In this document: one piece after another, positions 22,781 to 32,126 of the stretch | Position numbering within the stretch: position 1 is the stretch's first letter | How the letters are laid out: each line of letters starts with the position of its first letter | Assembly: GCF_009765685.1 (NCBI RefSeq) | Contig: NZ_LMUY01000115.1 | Coordinates: forward strand, 1,466-48,296 | Length of the DNA stretch: 46,831 nt | Reading direction: 5' to 3' | Origin: Acidisphaera sp. L21 | Lineage (GTDB): Bacteria; Pseudomonadota; Alphaproteobacteria; Acetobacterales; Acetobacteraceae | Program-made: the position numbers and the translations under genes | Notes under the pieces: model-generated | Databases searched by the model: none | The model's input: only the letters and a program-made list of their open reading frames with translations | Told to the model about the DNA's origin: nothing

Positions 22781-24379
22781 ATGCATGCCATTCGCCTGGC
22801 CGCTGCCCTGTTGCTGTCCACTGCGCTGTGCGCGGGCGCAGCGCAGGCCGCGGACGACACGCTGCGCATCGGCATGACCGCCTCCGACGTGCCAACCACG
22901 ACGGGCGCGCCGAATAACGGCTTCGAGGGCGTGCGTTTCCTCGGCTACCCGATCTTCGAGGGGCTGGTGCTGTGGGACCTGTCGCCGACCGGCAAGCCCG
23001 CCGTACTGCGCCCCGGCCTGGCGACAAGTTGGGAACAATCCGCCGACAAGCTGACATGGACGTTCCACCTGCGCCCCGGCGTCACCTTCCACGACGGCAC
23101 CAAGCTGGATGCGGATGCCGTGGTCTGGAACCTGGACCGCTTCTTCAAGACCGACAGCCCGCAGTTCGAGGCCGCTGGGTCCGGCCTCATGCGCGCGCGG
23201 GTGCCGGTGCTGGATACCTACCGCAAAGTCGACGACATGACGGTGGCGATCACCACGCGCGTCCCGGCGTCCTATTTCCCCTACCAGGCCGTCTACATCC
23301 TGTTCACCTCCCCCGCATCCTACGAAAAGGCCGGGCATGATTGGGGCAAGGTCGCCCTGCTTCCGCCGGCCGGCACCGGGCCGTTCCGCATCGACAGCGT
23401 GGTGTCGCGCCAATCCGTGACGCTGGGCCGGTGGGACAATTACTGGGATGCCGGGCACAAGGCGAAAATCGGCCACGTCCTGCTGCTGCCCATTCCGGAG
23501 GCGAATACCCGGTTGGCCGCCCTGCGCAATGGGCAGGTGGACTGGATCGAGGTGCCCCCGCCCGACGGCATCGCCTCGCTGAAGCAAGCCGGTTTCGTGG
23601 TCACCACCGGGTCCTACCCGCATGTCTGGCCTTGGTTCTTCGGCCTGGGCGAGAACAGCCCCCTGCGCGACGTGCGCGTGCGCCAGGCCCTGAACTACTG
23701 CGTCGACCGCGATGGCCTGGTGAGCCTGCTGAACGGCACGGCCGAACCGGCCGTTGGCTGGCTGAAGCCGTCCGACCCGAATTTCGGCAAGCCGGAAAAC
23801 CATTACGGCTTCGACCCGGCGAAGGGTAAGGCGCTACTGGCTGCCGCCGGGTTCACCGCCACCAAGCCGCTCTCGTTCAAGGTGATGATCAGCAACAGCG
23901 GCAGCGGCCAGATGGTGCCCCTGCCGATGAATGAGTTCCTGCAGGAGAACCTCGCCTCGGCCTGCGGGGTGAAGGTGGAGTTCGACGTGGTGGAGTGGCA
24001 GGTGCTGCTGACCGCCAGCCGCCAGGCGCCAGATAGCCCGACACTGAAGGGCGCGATCGCGTTGAACACCAGCTCCCCCTCCTCCGACGCCGGAATCCTG
24101 GCGCGGTATTTCCTCGCCAGCAGTTGGTCCCCCGCCGGCTTCAACTGGGAGCATTGGAAGGACGACCAGTTCGAAGCCGCCATGACCGCCCTGTCGGAGG
24201 CAACCGACCCAGCCGCCATCGCCGCCGCCTACCAGAAGGCGCACGAGCGGTTGGTCGATGATCCGCCCTGGCTGTATGTCGTGCACGACCTGAACCCGCG
24301 CGCGATGAGCAAGCGGGTACACGGGTTCGTTCCCGTTCAAAGCTGGTTCGTCGACCTCACAGCCGTCAGTCTGGAGTAG
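22781..24379 (+). CDS. Family 5 ABC solute-binding protein (peptide/opine/nickel type)
   Basis: This 532-residue periplasmic protein has a signal peptide (MHAIRLAAALLLSTALCAGA, cleavage AQA-ADD) and the DppA/OppA-like fold. Markers are LRIGMTASD, LRPGLATSWEQSADKLTWTF, LRPGVTFHDGTKLDADAVVW, and RVRQALNYCVDRDGLVSLL. A GAAGAGGAAA ribosome site precedes ATG 22781. No permease or ATPase gene accompanies it. The SDR gene begins 23 bases after its stop, so the binding protein may feed the dehydrogenase operon using transporter parts encoded elsewhere. Confidence 0.92.
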   Translation: MHAIRLAAALLLSTALCAGAAQAADDTLRIGMTASDVPTTTGAPNNGFEGVRFLGYPIFEGLVLWDLSPTGKPAVLRPGLATSWEQSADKLTWTFHLRPGVTFHDGTKLDADAVVWNLDRFFKTDSPQFEAAGSGLMRARVPVLDTYRKVDDMTVAITTRVPASYFPYQAVYILFTSPASYEKAGHDWGKVALLPPAGTGPFRIDSVVSRQSVTLGRWDNYWDAGHKAKIGHVLLLPIPEANTRLAALRNGQVDWIEVPPPDGIASLKQAGFVVTTGSYPHVWPWFFGLGENSPLRDVRVRQALNYCVDRDGLVSLLNGTAEPAVGWLKPSDPNFGKPENHYGFDPAKGKALLAAAGFTATKPLSFKVMISNSGSGQMVPLPMNEFLQENLASACGVKVEFDVVEWQVLLTASRQAPDSPTLKGAIALNTSSPSSDAGILARYFLASSWSPAGFNWEHWKDDQFEAAMTALSEATDPAAIAAAYQKAHERLVDDPPWLYVVHDLNPRAMSKRVHGFVPVQSWFVDLTAVSLE

Positions 24380-24402
24380 TCGCCAACTAAAAGGAGGATT
24401 CG

Positions 24403-25173
24403 ATGGATCGTGTGGTTTGGGTCACCGGGGCTGGCAGCGGGATCGGCCGCGCCACCGCCGTCGCATTCGCCAAGATGGGCGCGCGGGTCGCATTGACCGG
24501 GCGGCGAACGGAGGCTTTGGCCGACACCGCCGCCATGATCGGCGACGCCGCCATCGTGGTCGCCGCCGATTTGTCCGACCCGGCGGAGATCACTCGCGCG
24601 CATGCGGCCGTCGTCGCCAGCCTGGGCCCGGTGGAGGTCCTGGTGAACAACGCCGGCAGCAACACCAGGCATCGCCATTGGCACGAGCTTGCGCCCGAGG
24701 CGATGGCGACCATGATGGACGTGAACCTGCGTGCGCCATTTCTTTGCAGCATGGCGGTGCTTCCGGCCATGCGGGAAAGGAAGACGGGAACACTGATCCA
24801 CATTGCTTCCGTCTCCGCCGTCACGATGTTCCCCGCCTCAGGCCCGGCCTACGGGGCGTCCAAGGCCGGGGTGAGCATGATGAGCGCCCATCTGAATGCG
24901 GAGGAAGGCATTCACGGTATCCGCTCCATCTGCATCAACCCGGGCGAGGTCGCGACGGAGATTTTGGACCGCCGGCCGAAGCCACCCTCGGCAGAGGATC
25001 GGGCGCTGATGCTGCATGCCGACGATATTGCTGCGGCTGCGGTGTTCGCTGCCTCCTTGCCAGGACGTGCGACGGTCGCTGATATGACGATCCTGGCGAC
25101 CGACAATCAGATCTGGCGGCCGTTCGCCCGGGGAATCGCCCAAACAGCCGTCCAAGCAAACGCCAAAGGATAA
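24403..25173 (+). CDS. Short-chain dehydrogenase/reductase
   Basis: This 256-residue NAD(P)-dependent oxidoreductase has the cofactor motif TGAGSGIGRA at residues of about 8-17, the structural NNAG motif, a catalytic Ser in IHIASVSAVT and the YGASK pair. A strong AAGGAGG precedes ATG 24403. ALTGRRTE after beta-2 suggests NADP(H) preference. The substrate is unknown. The Ldh2-type gene follows three bases after the stop, so the two are almost surely one operon. Confidence 0.93.
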   Translation: MDRVVWVTGAGSGIGRATAVAFAKMGARVALTGRRTEALADTAAMIGDAAIVVAADLSDPAEITRAHAAVVASLGPVEVLVNNAGSNTRHRHWHELAPEAMATMMDVNLRAPFLCSMAVLPAMRERKTGTLIHIASVSAVTMFPASGPAYGASKAGVSMMSAHLNAEEGIHGIRSICINPGEVATEILDRRPKPPSAEDRALMLHADDIAAAAVFAASLPGRATVADMTILATDNQIWRPFARGIAQTAVQANAKG

Positions 25174-25176
25174 CCC

Positions 25177-26274
25177 ATGGCCGACCTGCCGACCCAATCT
25201 GTCCCAGTCGCCACGCTGCAGGACTTCATCGCCGCCATCTTCGCCAAGGCCGGCACCAGCCAGGAGGAAGGCGAGCGCATCGCCCACCACCTGATCGGCG
25301 CCAACCTCGCCGGCCATGACAGCCACGGTGTGATCCGCGTGCCGCGCTACGTGTTCTGGCTGCAGAACGGCTCGGTCGTCGCCGGGCGCACGTTGGAGGT
25401 GGTGAAGGAAAGCGCCACCCACGCGGTGCTGGATGGTGGTTATGGGTTCGGCCAAACGATCGGGCCGCTGGCCGTCGACATGGGCATCGCCAAGGCCCGC
25501 GAGGCGGGCATGGCGGTGATCGCGCTGCGCAACTCCGGACATATCGGACGCATCGGCGATTGGGCGGAGCGAGCGGCCCGGGCCGGGCTCGTGTCGCTCC
25601 ACTTCGTGAACGTTGCCGGTGGCGAGTTGGTGGCGCCCTTCAACGGTGTCGACCGTCGTTTCTCCACCAACCCGATGTGCATCGGCGCGCCGCAGCCCGG
25701 CACCGATCCGCTGATCCTGGATTTCGCCACCTCCACCGTGGCGGAGGGCAAGGTGCTGGTCGCCTCCAACGGCGGCAAGCCGCTGCCGCCCGGCGCGCTG
25801 ATCGATCCGGACGGCACGCTCTCCACCAACCCGGAATCGCTCTACGGGCCGATTGCGGGGACCAGTCTGCGCGACTCGGCCAATGGTGCCGGGGCGCTAC
25901 GGGCTTTCGGGGATCACAAAGGATCCGGTATCGCATTCATGTGCGAGATCCTGGCCGGGTGCCTGACCGGCGGCGCAACCTCCGGCCCCATCCCCGGGGG
26001 CCGCCGGGGGCGCATCGCAAACGGAATGCTGTCGATCTACTTGGACCCGGGGCATTTCGGCGCCCAACATTTCGCTGAAACCGCGCGGGAATACGCGCTG
26101 TATGTCAAGGCATCCCGCCCGGCCGTGCCGGATACCGAGGTGCTGATACCCGGTGAGCCGGAAGCTCGGACCCGCGCCACCCGTCAACGCGATGGGATTC
26201 CACTCCAACTCGGCACATGGGCTGCGATTCTCGAGACGGCTGAGAAACTGGGCATTTCCACACCAGCGTTCTAA
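25177..26274 (+). CDS. Ldh2-family malate/L-lactate-type dehydrogenase
   Basis: This 365-residue oxidoreductase belongs to the Ldh/YbiC/YiaK family, which reduces or oxidises 2-keto/2-hydroxy acids with NAD(P). Landmarks are ANLAGHDSHGVIRVPRY (catalytic His region), GYGFGQTIGPLAVDMG, ALRNSGHIGRIGDWAERAA, STNPMCIGAP and FGDHKGSGIAFMCEILAG. It likely acts on a 2-hydroxy acid linked to the pathway of its neighbours. The substrate cannot be set by sequence. Confidence 0.93.
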   Translation: MADLPTQSVPVATLQDFIAAIFAKAGTSQEEGERIAHHLIGANLAGHDSHGVIRVPRYVFWLQNGSVVAGRTLEVVKESATHAVLDGGYGFGQTIGPLAVDMGIAKAREAGMAVIALRNSGHIGRIGDWAERAARAGLVSLHFVNVAGGELVAPFNGVDRRFSTNPMCIGAPQPGTDPLILDFATSTVAEGKVLVASNGGKPLPPGALIDPDGTLSTNPESLYGPIAGTSLRDSANGAGALRAFGDHKGSGIAFMCEILAGCLTGGATSGPIPGGRRGRIANGMLSIYLDPGHFGAQHFAETAREYALYVKASRPAVPDTEVLIPGEPEARTRATRQRDGIPLQLGTWAAILETAEKLGISTPAF

Positions 26275-26388
26275 AATCGCGTCGAGTTGTAGAATAATAA
26301 AGAATACAACCGCGCTGCGCTGAGGTAACATAACCGTAAGGTCGCTGGAGCAACCCTTCGGCCAGAATGATCGGGAAGTGCGTTAATA

Positions 26389-26649
26389 ATGACAGACACA
26401 AAAGGTCGTCCCGTCGAGAACGCTTCCCTTGCAGCCGAGCGTCGGCGGCCTGGCCGCCGCGCTGTTCCCGCAGAACTGATCCCGCTGCTTCGGAAGCCGG
26501 CCGGGGACGGTGTGCTGTTCGAGCCATTGGAGCCCGATGTTGCGCTGCGACCCGGCCAGGATCCGGTGGCACCGGTGCGCGGGATCGCGATGAGCCTGCT
26601 ATTCTCTGTCCCGTTCTGGGGCCTGGTCGGGCTAGCCCTGCATCATTGA
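26389..26649 (+). CDS. Small hypothetical protein with C-terminal helix
   Basis: This 86-residue predicted protein has a basic N-terminal part (ERRRPGRRAVPAELIPLLRK) and a single hydrophobic C-terminal helix (MSLLFSVPFWGLVGLALHH). That layout suits a tail-anchored inner-membrane protein. It starts at ATG 26389, 115 bases after the Ldh2 gene. No family is recognised, and coding status rests on GC-position bias and the plausible helix. Confidence 0.55.
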   Translation: MTDTKGRPVENASLAAERRRPGRRAVPAELIPLLRKPAGDGVLFEPLEPDVALRPGQDPVAPVRGIAMSLLFSVPFWGLVGLALHH

Positions 26650-26724
26650 CCATCCTTGAGACGATTATAACGCGGTGCTAACCGGAAGCAGTGCTGCGAA
26701 GGTGACGCCAAGCTGTTGAGCCCT

Positions 26725-28143
26725 ATGCCGGTCGTCCCTGTTTCGGTGCCGATCTCCGATCGATATGACGTGCTGGTGGTCGGCGGCGGAAATGCCGCCC
26801 TCTGTGCTGCCATCAGCGCCCGCCGCGAAGGCGCTTCCGTTCTGGTGCTGGAAGCCGCACCGAAATTCTACCGCGGTGGTAACACGAGGCACACCCGGAA
26901 CATGCGTTGCGCGCATGATAGCGCCACCGACACGCTGTCCGGTCCCTATTCCGAAGAAGAGTTCTGGGACGACCTGCTGCGTGTAACGGGCGGCCGCACC
27001 GACGAAACCCTGGCAAAGATGATGATCCACGAGAGCAAGGACATGCTCCACTGGATTGCAGGCCAGGGCGTCCGCTTCCAGCCCTCGCTGGGTGGCACGC
27101 TCAGCCTCGGCCGCACCAACTCGTTCTTCCTCGGCGGCGGCCGCTCCATGCTGAACGCGCTGTATTTCACCGCCGAGCGGCTGGGTATCGACATCCGTTA
27201 CAACGCGGAGGTCACCGCGCTGGACATCCAGGATGGGCACTTCCTGTCCGCCACCGCGCGGATCGACGGCGTCGAGACGACGGTAAACGCCGGGTCGCTG
27301 GTGACGGCCTGCGGCGGCTTCGAGGCGAATATCGAGTGGTTGAAGGAAGGCTGGGGCGAGATCGCCGAGAACTTCCTCATCCGCGGCACACCCTACAACC
27401 GCGGCACCGTGCTGCGCATGCTGATCGACCACGGCGCCGAACAAATCGGCGACTCCACACAATGCCACGCCGTTGCCATCGATGCCCGGTCGCCAAAATT
27501 CGACGGCGGGATCATCACCCGGCTGGATTGCGTGGTGTTCGGCATCGTGGTGAACAGGCTGGCCGAACGCTTCTACGACGAGGGCGAGGATGTCTGGCCC
27601 AAGCGCTACGCCATCTGGGGCCGCCTGGTTGCCAAGCAGCCGGACCAGATCGCCTACATCATCTTCGACGCCCCATCCCTTCGGATGTTCATGCCGTCGC
27701 TCTACCCGCCAATCCAGGCCAGCAGCATCGCCGCGCTGGCCGGCGAACTCGGGCTGGACCCGGCGGCGTTGCAGGCAACGGCCGACGGCTTCAACGCCGC
27801 CGTGCGCCCCGGCACGTTCAACCACACCATCCTGGACGATTGCCGGACCGAGGGGCTGACCCCGCCCAAGACCCACTGGGCCCGCCGGATCGAAACGGCG
27901 CCGTTCTACGCCTACCCGGTTCGGCCCGGGATCACCTTTACCTATCTAGGCACCCGCGTGGACAAAGACTCGCGCATCGCCATGGCATCCGGCCGCCCAT
28001 CCTCCAACATGTTCGCCGCCGGGGAGATCATGGCGGGCAATGTGCTGGGCCAGGGCTACGCCGCCGGCATCGGCATGACGATCGGCAGCGTGTTCGGCCG
28101 CATCGCGGGTCGGGAGGCCGCCAGGAATGCACGCAACCGCTGA
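26725..28143 (+). CDS. tcuA: FAD-dependent tricarballylate dehydrogenase-like protein (TcuA)
   Basis: This flavoprotein belongs to the fumarate-reductase/succinate-dehydrogenase flavoprotein class. TcuA oxidises tricarballylate to cis-aconitate in Salmonella. The roughly 472-residue protein has a Rossmann FAD motif (YDVLVVGGGNAALCAAISAR), the acid-substrate region KFYRGGNTRHTRNMRCAHD, and the C-terminal FAD contact FAAGEIMAGNVLGQGYAAG. I choose ATG 26725; a TTG nine bases earlier is also in frame. It overlaps tcuB by 17 bases, which supports the TcuAB assignment. No tricarballylate transporter tcuC is present, so the true substrate may be a related tricarboxylate. Confidence 0.88.
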   Translation: MPVVPVSVPISDRYDVLVVGGGNAALCAAISARREGASVLVLEAAPKFYRGGNTRHTRNMRCAHDSATDTLSGPYSEEEFWDDLLRVTGGRTDETLAKMMIHESKDMLHWIAGQGVRFQPSLGGTLSLGRTNSFFLGGGRSMLNALYFTAERLGIDIRYNAEVTALDIQDGHFLSATARIDGVETTVNAGSLVTACGGFEANIEWLKEGWGEIAENFLIRGTPYNRGTVLRMLIDHGAEQIGDSTQCHAVAIDARSPKFDGGIITRLDCVVFGIVVNRLAERFYDEGEDVWPKRYAIWGRLVAKQPDQIAYIIFDAPSLRMFMPSLYPPIQASSIAALAGELGLDPAALQATADGFNAAVRPGTFNHTILDDCRTEGLTPPKTHWARRIETAPFYAYPVRPGITFTYLGTRVDKDSRIAMASGRPSSNMFAAGEIMAGNVLGQGYAAGIGMTIGSVFGRIAGREAARNARNR

Positions 28144-29239
28144 TCTGACCGAGGCGGACCGGCTGATGACGGTCTGCAATTCCTGCCGCTATTGCGAGGG
28201 GCTGTGTGCTGTATTCCCGGCCATGGAAATGCGGCGCGGCTTTGCCGATGCCGATCTGAACTACCTGGCCAATCTCTGCCATTCCTGCGGCGCCTGCTAT
28301 TACGACTGCCAGTTCTCCCCGCCGCACGAGTTCAATGTGAACGTGCCAGCGACGCTGGCAGCGGTGCGGGCGCAGTCCTATGCGCACTACGCATGGCCAG
28401 CCGCTATGGCCCCGATGTTTGCGCGCAACGGCCTGGCGATGGCGGTCGCGACCGCGCTAGGCGTGGCCCTGTTCCTGCTGGGCTTCGCCGCCGCGAACGA
28501 CACCGCGGCCCTATTCGGCCGCCACACCGGCCCCGGCGCGTTCTATGCGCTGATGCCGCACAATGCGATGGCGCTGCTATTCGGCGCGGCCTTCCTCTAC
28601 GCGATCCTGGCGCTCGGCATGGGCGTCCGCCGCTTCTGGCGCGACACTGGCGAGCCCACCTCGCGACCCGGCGTGCTGCGCTGGTTATGGCAGGCGCTGA
28701 AGGACTCTGCCTCGCTCCGCTACCTCGATGGCGGCGGCGTCGGCTGCATGAACGAGGACGACCGGCCAACCGATACGCGCCGGCTGTATCACCACCTGAC
28801 GGCCTATGGCTTCATGCTCTGCTTCGCCTCCACCTCGGTCGCCACGCTGTATCATTACCTCCTCGGGCGGGAGGCGCCGTTTGCCTGGTGGGACGTGCCG
28901 GTCGTGCTGGGCACGTTAGGTGGCGCCGGGCTGGTGGTGGGCACCGCCGGACTGTTCGCCGCCAAGCTGAAGCGCGACGTCGCCACACGCGACGAGACCC
29001 ATCGCGGCATGGAGCACGCCTTCATCGCCATGTTGTTCGCCACCGGGCTGACCGGACTGCTGCTGCTGCTGTTCCGCACGACGGGTGCGATGGGCGTTCT
29101 GTTGGCGATCCATTTGGGCGTCGTATTCGCCCTGTTCGTCACCATGCCCTACGGCAAGTTCGTCCACGGCATCTACCGCTTCGCCGCCCTGCTCCGCTAC
29201 GCGAAGGAGCGGGATGAGATGGTGCACGCCGCGGAGTAG
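28127..29239 (+). CDS. tcuB: Iron-sulfur/membrane electron-transfer protein (TcuB)
   Basis: TcuB reoxidises the flavin of TcuA and passes electrons to the membrane quinone pool. The 370-residue protein has two Cys clusters at the N-terminus (CNSCRYCEGLCAVFP and CHSCGACYYDCQFSPP), fitting two 4Fe-4S centres. About six hydrophobic helices follow, including MAVATALGVALFLLGFAAAN and MLFATGLTGLLLLLFRTTGA, with several conserved-looking His residues. A GGGAGG-like site lies before ATG 28127. It ends four bases from the convergent CitE-like gene. Confidence 0.9.
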   Translation: MHATADLTEADRLMTVCNSCRYCEGLCAVFPAMEMRRGFADADLNYLANLCHSCGACYYDCQFSPPHEFNVNVPATLAAVRAQSYAHYAWPAAMAPMFARNGLAMAVATALGVALFLLGFAAANDTAALFGRHTGPGAFYALMPHNAMALLFGAAFLYAILALGMGVRRFWRDTGEPTSRPGVLRWLWQALKDSASLRYLDGGGVGCMNEDDRPTDTRRLYHHLTAYGFMLCFASTSVATLYHYLLGREAPFAWWDVPVVLGTLGGAGLVVGTAGLFAAKLKRDVATRDETHRGMEHAFIAMLFATGLTGLLLLLFRTTGAMGVLLAIHLGVVFALFVTMPYGKFVHGIYRFAALLRYAKERDEMVHAAE

Positions 29240-29243
29240 CGGG

Positions 29244-30086
29244 TTATCGCACCCGGGCCAGCAGGCGCCGGGCGCGTTCGACGATCGGCAAATCGACCAT
29301 CTTGCCCTCGAAGGTGAAGGCTCCCACTCCGCGTGCGGCCTGTTCCTCGTAGACCGCGATCATCCGGCGTGCGGCATCCAGTTCGGCCTCGCCTGGGGAA
29401 AATGCGGCATTCAGGACCGGCACGACGTTCGGGTGAATGCAGGTGGCGCCATCGAAACCGAGCGCCCGCGCCTCAGTCGCGCTGGCAGTAATCCCTTCGA
29501 CATCCTGGAAGTTCGCGACCGACCGCATCAGCCCGACCGACAGCAACCCGGCGGATTTAGCAGCCAAATTCACCATTTGCTTCGGCAACCGCAGCAACTC
29601 CGGGCTTGGCTCTGCCCCCATCGCGGTCGCGAGGTCCTCTCCCCCGGTAATGAGCGCCAGGTTCCGCGGCGTGGCCATCGCGATCGGCCGCGCATCTAAC
29701 ACGGCCGCCGGGTCCTCCAGCACGGGAACGAAGCGCAGGGCCGGGCGGCCGAGCGACGCCTCGATTGGGGTTAGCCACTCCGCCAGCGCACGCAGCGCCG
29801 CCGGATCGCGCGTTTTGGCCAGCAGCACGCCATCCGCTCCGGCACGACAGGCCGCTTCGACGTCTTGGCGATGCCGCTCCGGCTCCGAATTCACCCGCAC
29901 CATGATTGTCGCCCCGCCCTTCCGTACGATCGGCACGGCGTCGGCCAGGGCGGCCCGGGCAGCGTCCTTCTCCGCCTCGGCCACACTGTCCTCCAAGTCC
30001 AGGATGATGGCGTCGGCACCACGCTCGGCCGCCTTTGCGACGAAGCGCGGTGCAATGGCGGGGACATACAACCAGGAACGGATCAT
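29244..30086 (-). CDS. HpcH/HpaI or CitE-like CoA-ester lyase
   Basis: This 280-residue TIM-barrel enzyme belongs to the citrate-lyase beta subunit/HpcH family. It starts [20 protein letters not shown], followed by [20 protein letters not shown], the Mg-binding region VMVRVNSEP..., and [20 protein letters not shown] with [13 protein letters not shown]. The family cleaves or makes citryl- or malyl-type CoA thioesters. ATG 30086 overlaps the anmK stop (ATGA), so it is the last gene of the mur/nag operon. Its relation to muropeptide salvage is unclear; the adjacent convergent TcuAB pair offers a possible acid-metabolism link (inference). Confidence 0.9.
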   Translation of the reverse strand: MIRSWLYVPAIAPRFVAKAAERGADAIILDLEDSVAEAEKDAARAALADAVPIVRKGGATIMVRVNSEPERHRQDVEAACRAGADGVLLAKTRDPAALRALAEWLTPIEASLGRPALRFVPVLEDPAAVLDARPIAMATPRNLALITGGEDLATAMGAEPSPELLRLPKQMVNLAAKSAGLLSVGLMRSVANFQDVEGITASATEARALGFDGATCIHPNVVPVLNAAFSPGEAELDAARRMIAVYEEQAARGVGAFTFEGKMVDLPIVERARRLLARVR

Positions 30087-31210
30087 GCGACGGCCCTTCG
30101 TGACAGCGTGCCGCCGGTCATGACCGTGGGCACGCCCGTGGTGTTGGGAAAGCTGATGGGCAGGCCGCGCAGCGTGCGCACGGCGAGGAAGGCAAAGCAC
30201 TCGGCCTCGATCGCGTCACCTCGCCAGCCAGCCTCCTCCGCCATGATCGTCTCGACCCCCGCCCGTATGCGCAGCGCCTGCAAAATGGCCGGGTTCTTGC
30301 GCCCGCCACCACAAACGATGAGACGGGTGGGTCGCTGGGGCAAGAGGTCCAGCCCCCGCCCAACCGCCGCCGCTGTGAAGGCAGTGAGCGTGGCGGCGCC
30401 GTCTTCCAGGCTCAGCCCCTCGGCCATGTCGGCCTGGAAGCTGAAGCGATCCAGCGACTTGGGATAGGCCGCGGTGAAGAACGGGTGGTCCAGCAACCGG
30501 GCCAGCCGCGCCTCGTCCACCTGGCCGGCAAAGGCCAGCGCCCCTTCGCGATCCATGCCGTTCCCAGTGGCGCGTTCCACCCAATCGTTGATCGGGGCGT
30601 TAGCCGGCCCGGTGTCGAACGCTGCCAACGAACCGTCGGTCCCACGCCAAGTCAGGTTGGCAACGCCGCCAAGGTTCAGCACCGCGGTGGAGGCAGGCGC
30701 GCCCAAGGATCGCAGTAGCGCCGCATGGTAGCTGGCCGAAAGCGGCGCCCCCTGCCCGCCTGCCCGCACGTCGGCGGTGCGGAAATCATGCACCACGTCA
30801 ATTCCAGTCATTGCCGCCATCAACGCGCCGTCGCCTAGTTGGCGGGTATCACCGATGCGGCCGGGTTGCGGCGGCCGATGGAGCACGGTTTGGCCGTGGA
30901 ACCCGATGACCGCGATGTCCGCCGGTGACAGGCCGCACTCCGCCAAAAACTGCGTCACGGCAGCGGATTGCGCCCGGGTCAGCGCGTCCTCCGCCTGACG
31001 AAAGATCGCCGGGTCGGGGCCGCTGAACTGCCAGGCAGCGGCATCGGCCAGGGCCTGTGCCAGGACGGGGCGGATGTCCGGCGGATAAGGGGCCAGGATC
31101 CAGGGTCCGAATTCCTGCACCGTCTCCCCGTCGGTGCGCACCAGCGCCACGTCGATATTGCCGTCCAGTACGGTGCCCGTCATCAACCCTACGGCCCAGA
31201 CCGGATCCAT
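30083..31210 (-). CDS. anmK: Anhydro-N-acetylmuramic acid kinase
   Basis: AnmK opens the 1,6-anhydro ring of anhydro-MurNAc and phosphorylates it to MurNAc-6-phosphate during cell-wall recycling. The 375-residue protein has the ATP phosphate-1 motif [20 protein letters not shown], the catalytic Asp region ([15 protein letters not shown]), [11 protein letters not shown] and the adenosine motif [21 protein letters not shown] 31210 is chosen so the kinase motif lies at the N-terminus. murQ ends 13 bases upstream, and the CitE-like gene overlaps its stop. Confidence 0.95.
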   Translation of the reverse strand: MDPVWAVGLMTGTVLDGNIDVALVRTDGETVQEFGPWILAPYPPDIRPVLAQALADAAAWQFSGPDPAIFRQAEDALTRAQSAAVTQFLAECGLSPADIAVIGFHGQTVLHRPPQPGRIGDTRQLGDGALMAAMTGIDVVHDFRTADVRAGGQGAPLSASYHAALLRSLGAPASTAVLNLGGVANLTWRGTDGSLAAFDTGPANAPINDWVERATGNGMDREGALAFAGQVDEARLARLLDHPFFTAAYPKSLDRFSFQADMAEGLSLEDGAATLTAFTAAAVGRGLDLLPQRPTRLIVCGGGRKNPAILQALRIRAGVETIMAEEAGWRGDAIEAECFAFLAVRTLRGLPISFPNTTGVPTVMTGGTLSRRAVA

Positions 31211-31223
31211 GGCAGCCTCCCTT

Positions 31224-32126
31224 CTATCTGGCGGCGATAGCCCGGCGCACGAACCCGCCAGCCTCTTCCAGTCGCCTGTCTGCATCCGCCGCATCGAGTC
31301 CCGCCAGTAGGGCGACGATCGCCGGCTTCACCCGGTTGCCCGCCGCCGCCAGGGCTGCAGCGGCAATCGGTTCGTCGGCGCCAGTGATCTCCTGCACCAT
31401 GCGCAGCGCCCGGCGCCGGAGCTTCGCGTTGGTGGCGCGAACATCCACCATCCGTGCGCCATACGTTTTCCCCATCGCGATCATCACGGCGGTGCTGAGC
31501 GTGTTCAGCGCAATCTTCTGCGTCGTGCCCGCCGTCATCCGGGTGCTGCCGGCCACGATTTCCGCCCCGGTCAGGATCTCGACCGCCATCTCCGCGGCTT
31601 CGGCTGCCGGGCTGTCCGGGTTGTTGACGATGGCGACCGTCAAAGCGCCCACCCCACGCGCATGACGCAGCCCGCCGACGACGTACGGCGTCCGGCCCGA
31701 CGCAGCGATCCCGACCACGCAATCCCCGGGCGCCAATCCGTGCTGGCCCAACGCGAGTGCCGCGGCATCCGGGTCGTCCTCCGCGCCCTCTGCAGCGTGG
31801 ATCATCGCATTGGGGCCACCCGCCAGCAGCGGCACGACCAGGCCCGGCGGCGCGCTGTAGGTCGGGGCCAGTTCGGCCGCATCCAGCGTCGCCAACCGGC
31901 CAGGCGTGCCTGCGCCCAGGTAAAACAGCCGCCCGCCCGCCAGCATCCGCGTCGCCACCGCCTCTGCCGCGGCAGCCAGTTGCGGCTCGGCCCGGGCCAG
32001 GGCGACCTGCGCCTCCCGCTCCGCTTCCAGCAATACGCCGACCAGCGCGGCGGGGCTGCGCTGATCCAGATCCTCCAGCCCCGGGCGAACGCCTTCCGTG
32101 CCCAGGCGATCCAATGTGTCAGACAT
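31224..32126 (-). CDS. murQ: N-acetylmuramic acid 6-phosphate etherase
   Basis: MurQ cleaves the D-lactyl ether of MurNAc-6-phosphate, yielding GlcNAc-6-phosphate and lactate. The 300-residue protein carries a SIS domain ([20 protein letters not shown]), the catalytic acid region [31 protein letters not shown], and the family block [19 protein letters not shown] 32126 overlaps the end of nagA by eight bases. The product is the substrate of the adjacent NagA. Confidence 0.95.
   Translation of the reverse strand: MSDTLDRLGTEGVRPGLEDLDQRSPAALVGVLLEAEREAQVALARAEPQLAAAAEAVATRMLAGGRLFYLGAGTPGRLATLDAAELAPTYSAPPGLVVPLLAGGPNAMIHAAEGAEDDPDAAALALGQHGLAPGDCVVGIAASGRTPYVVGGLRHARGVGALTVAIVNNPDSPAAEAAEMAVEILTGAEIVAGSTRMTAGTTQKIALNTLSTAVMIAMGKTYGARMVDVRATNAKLRRRALRMVQEITGADEPIAAAALAAAGNRVKPAIVALLAGLDAADADRRLEEAGGFVRRAIAAR

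Noticed and set aside
22634-23803. Long minus-strand open frame antisense to the family 5 binding-protein gene
   Set aside because: GC-rich shadow frame; only its end (22241-22633) encodes a plausible small membrane protein.
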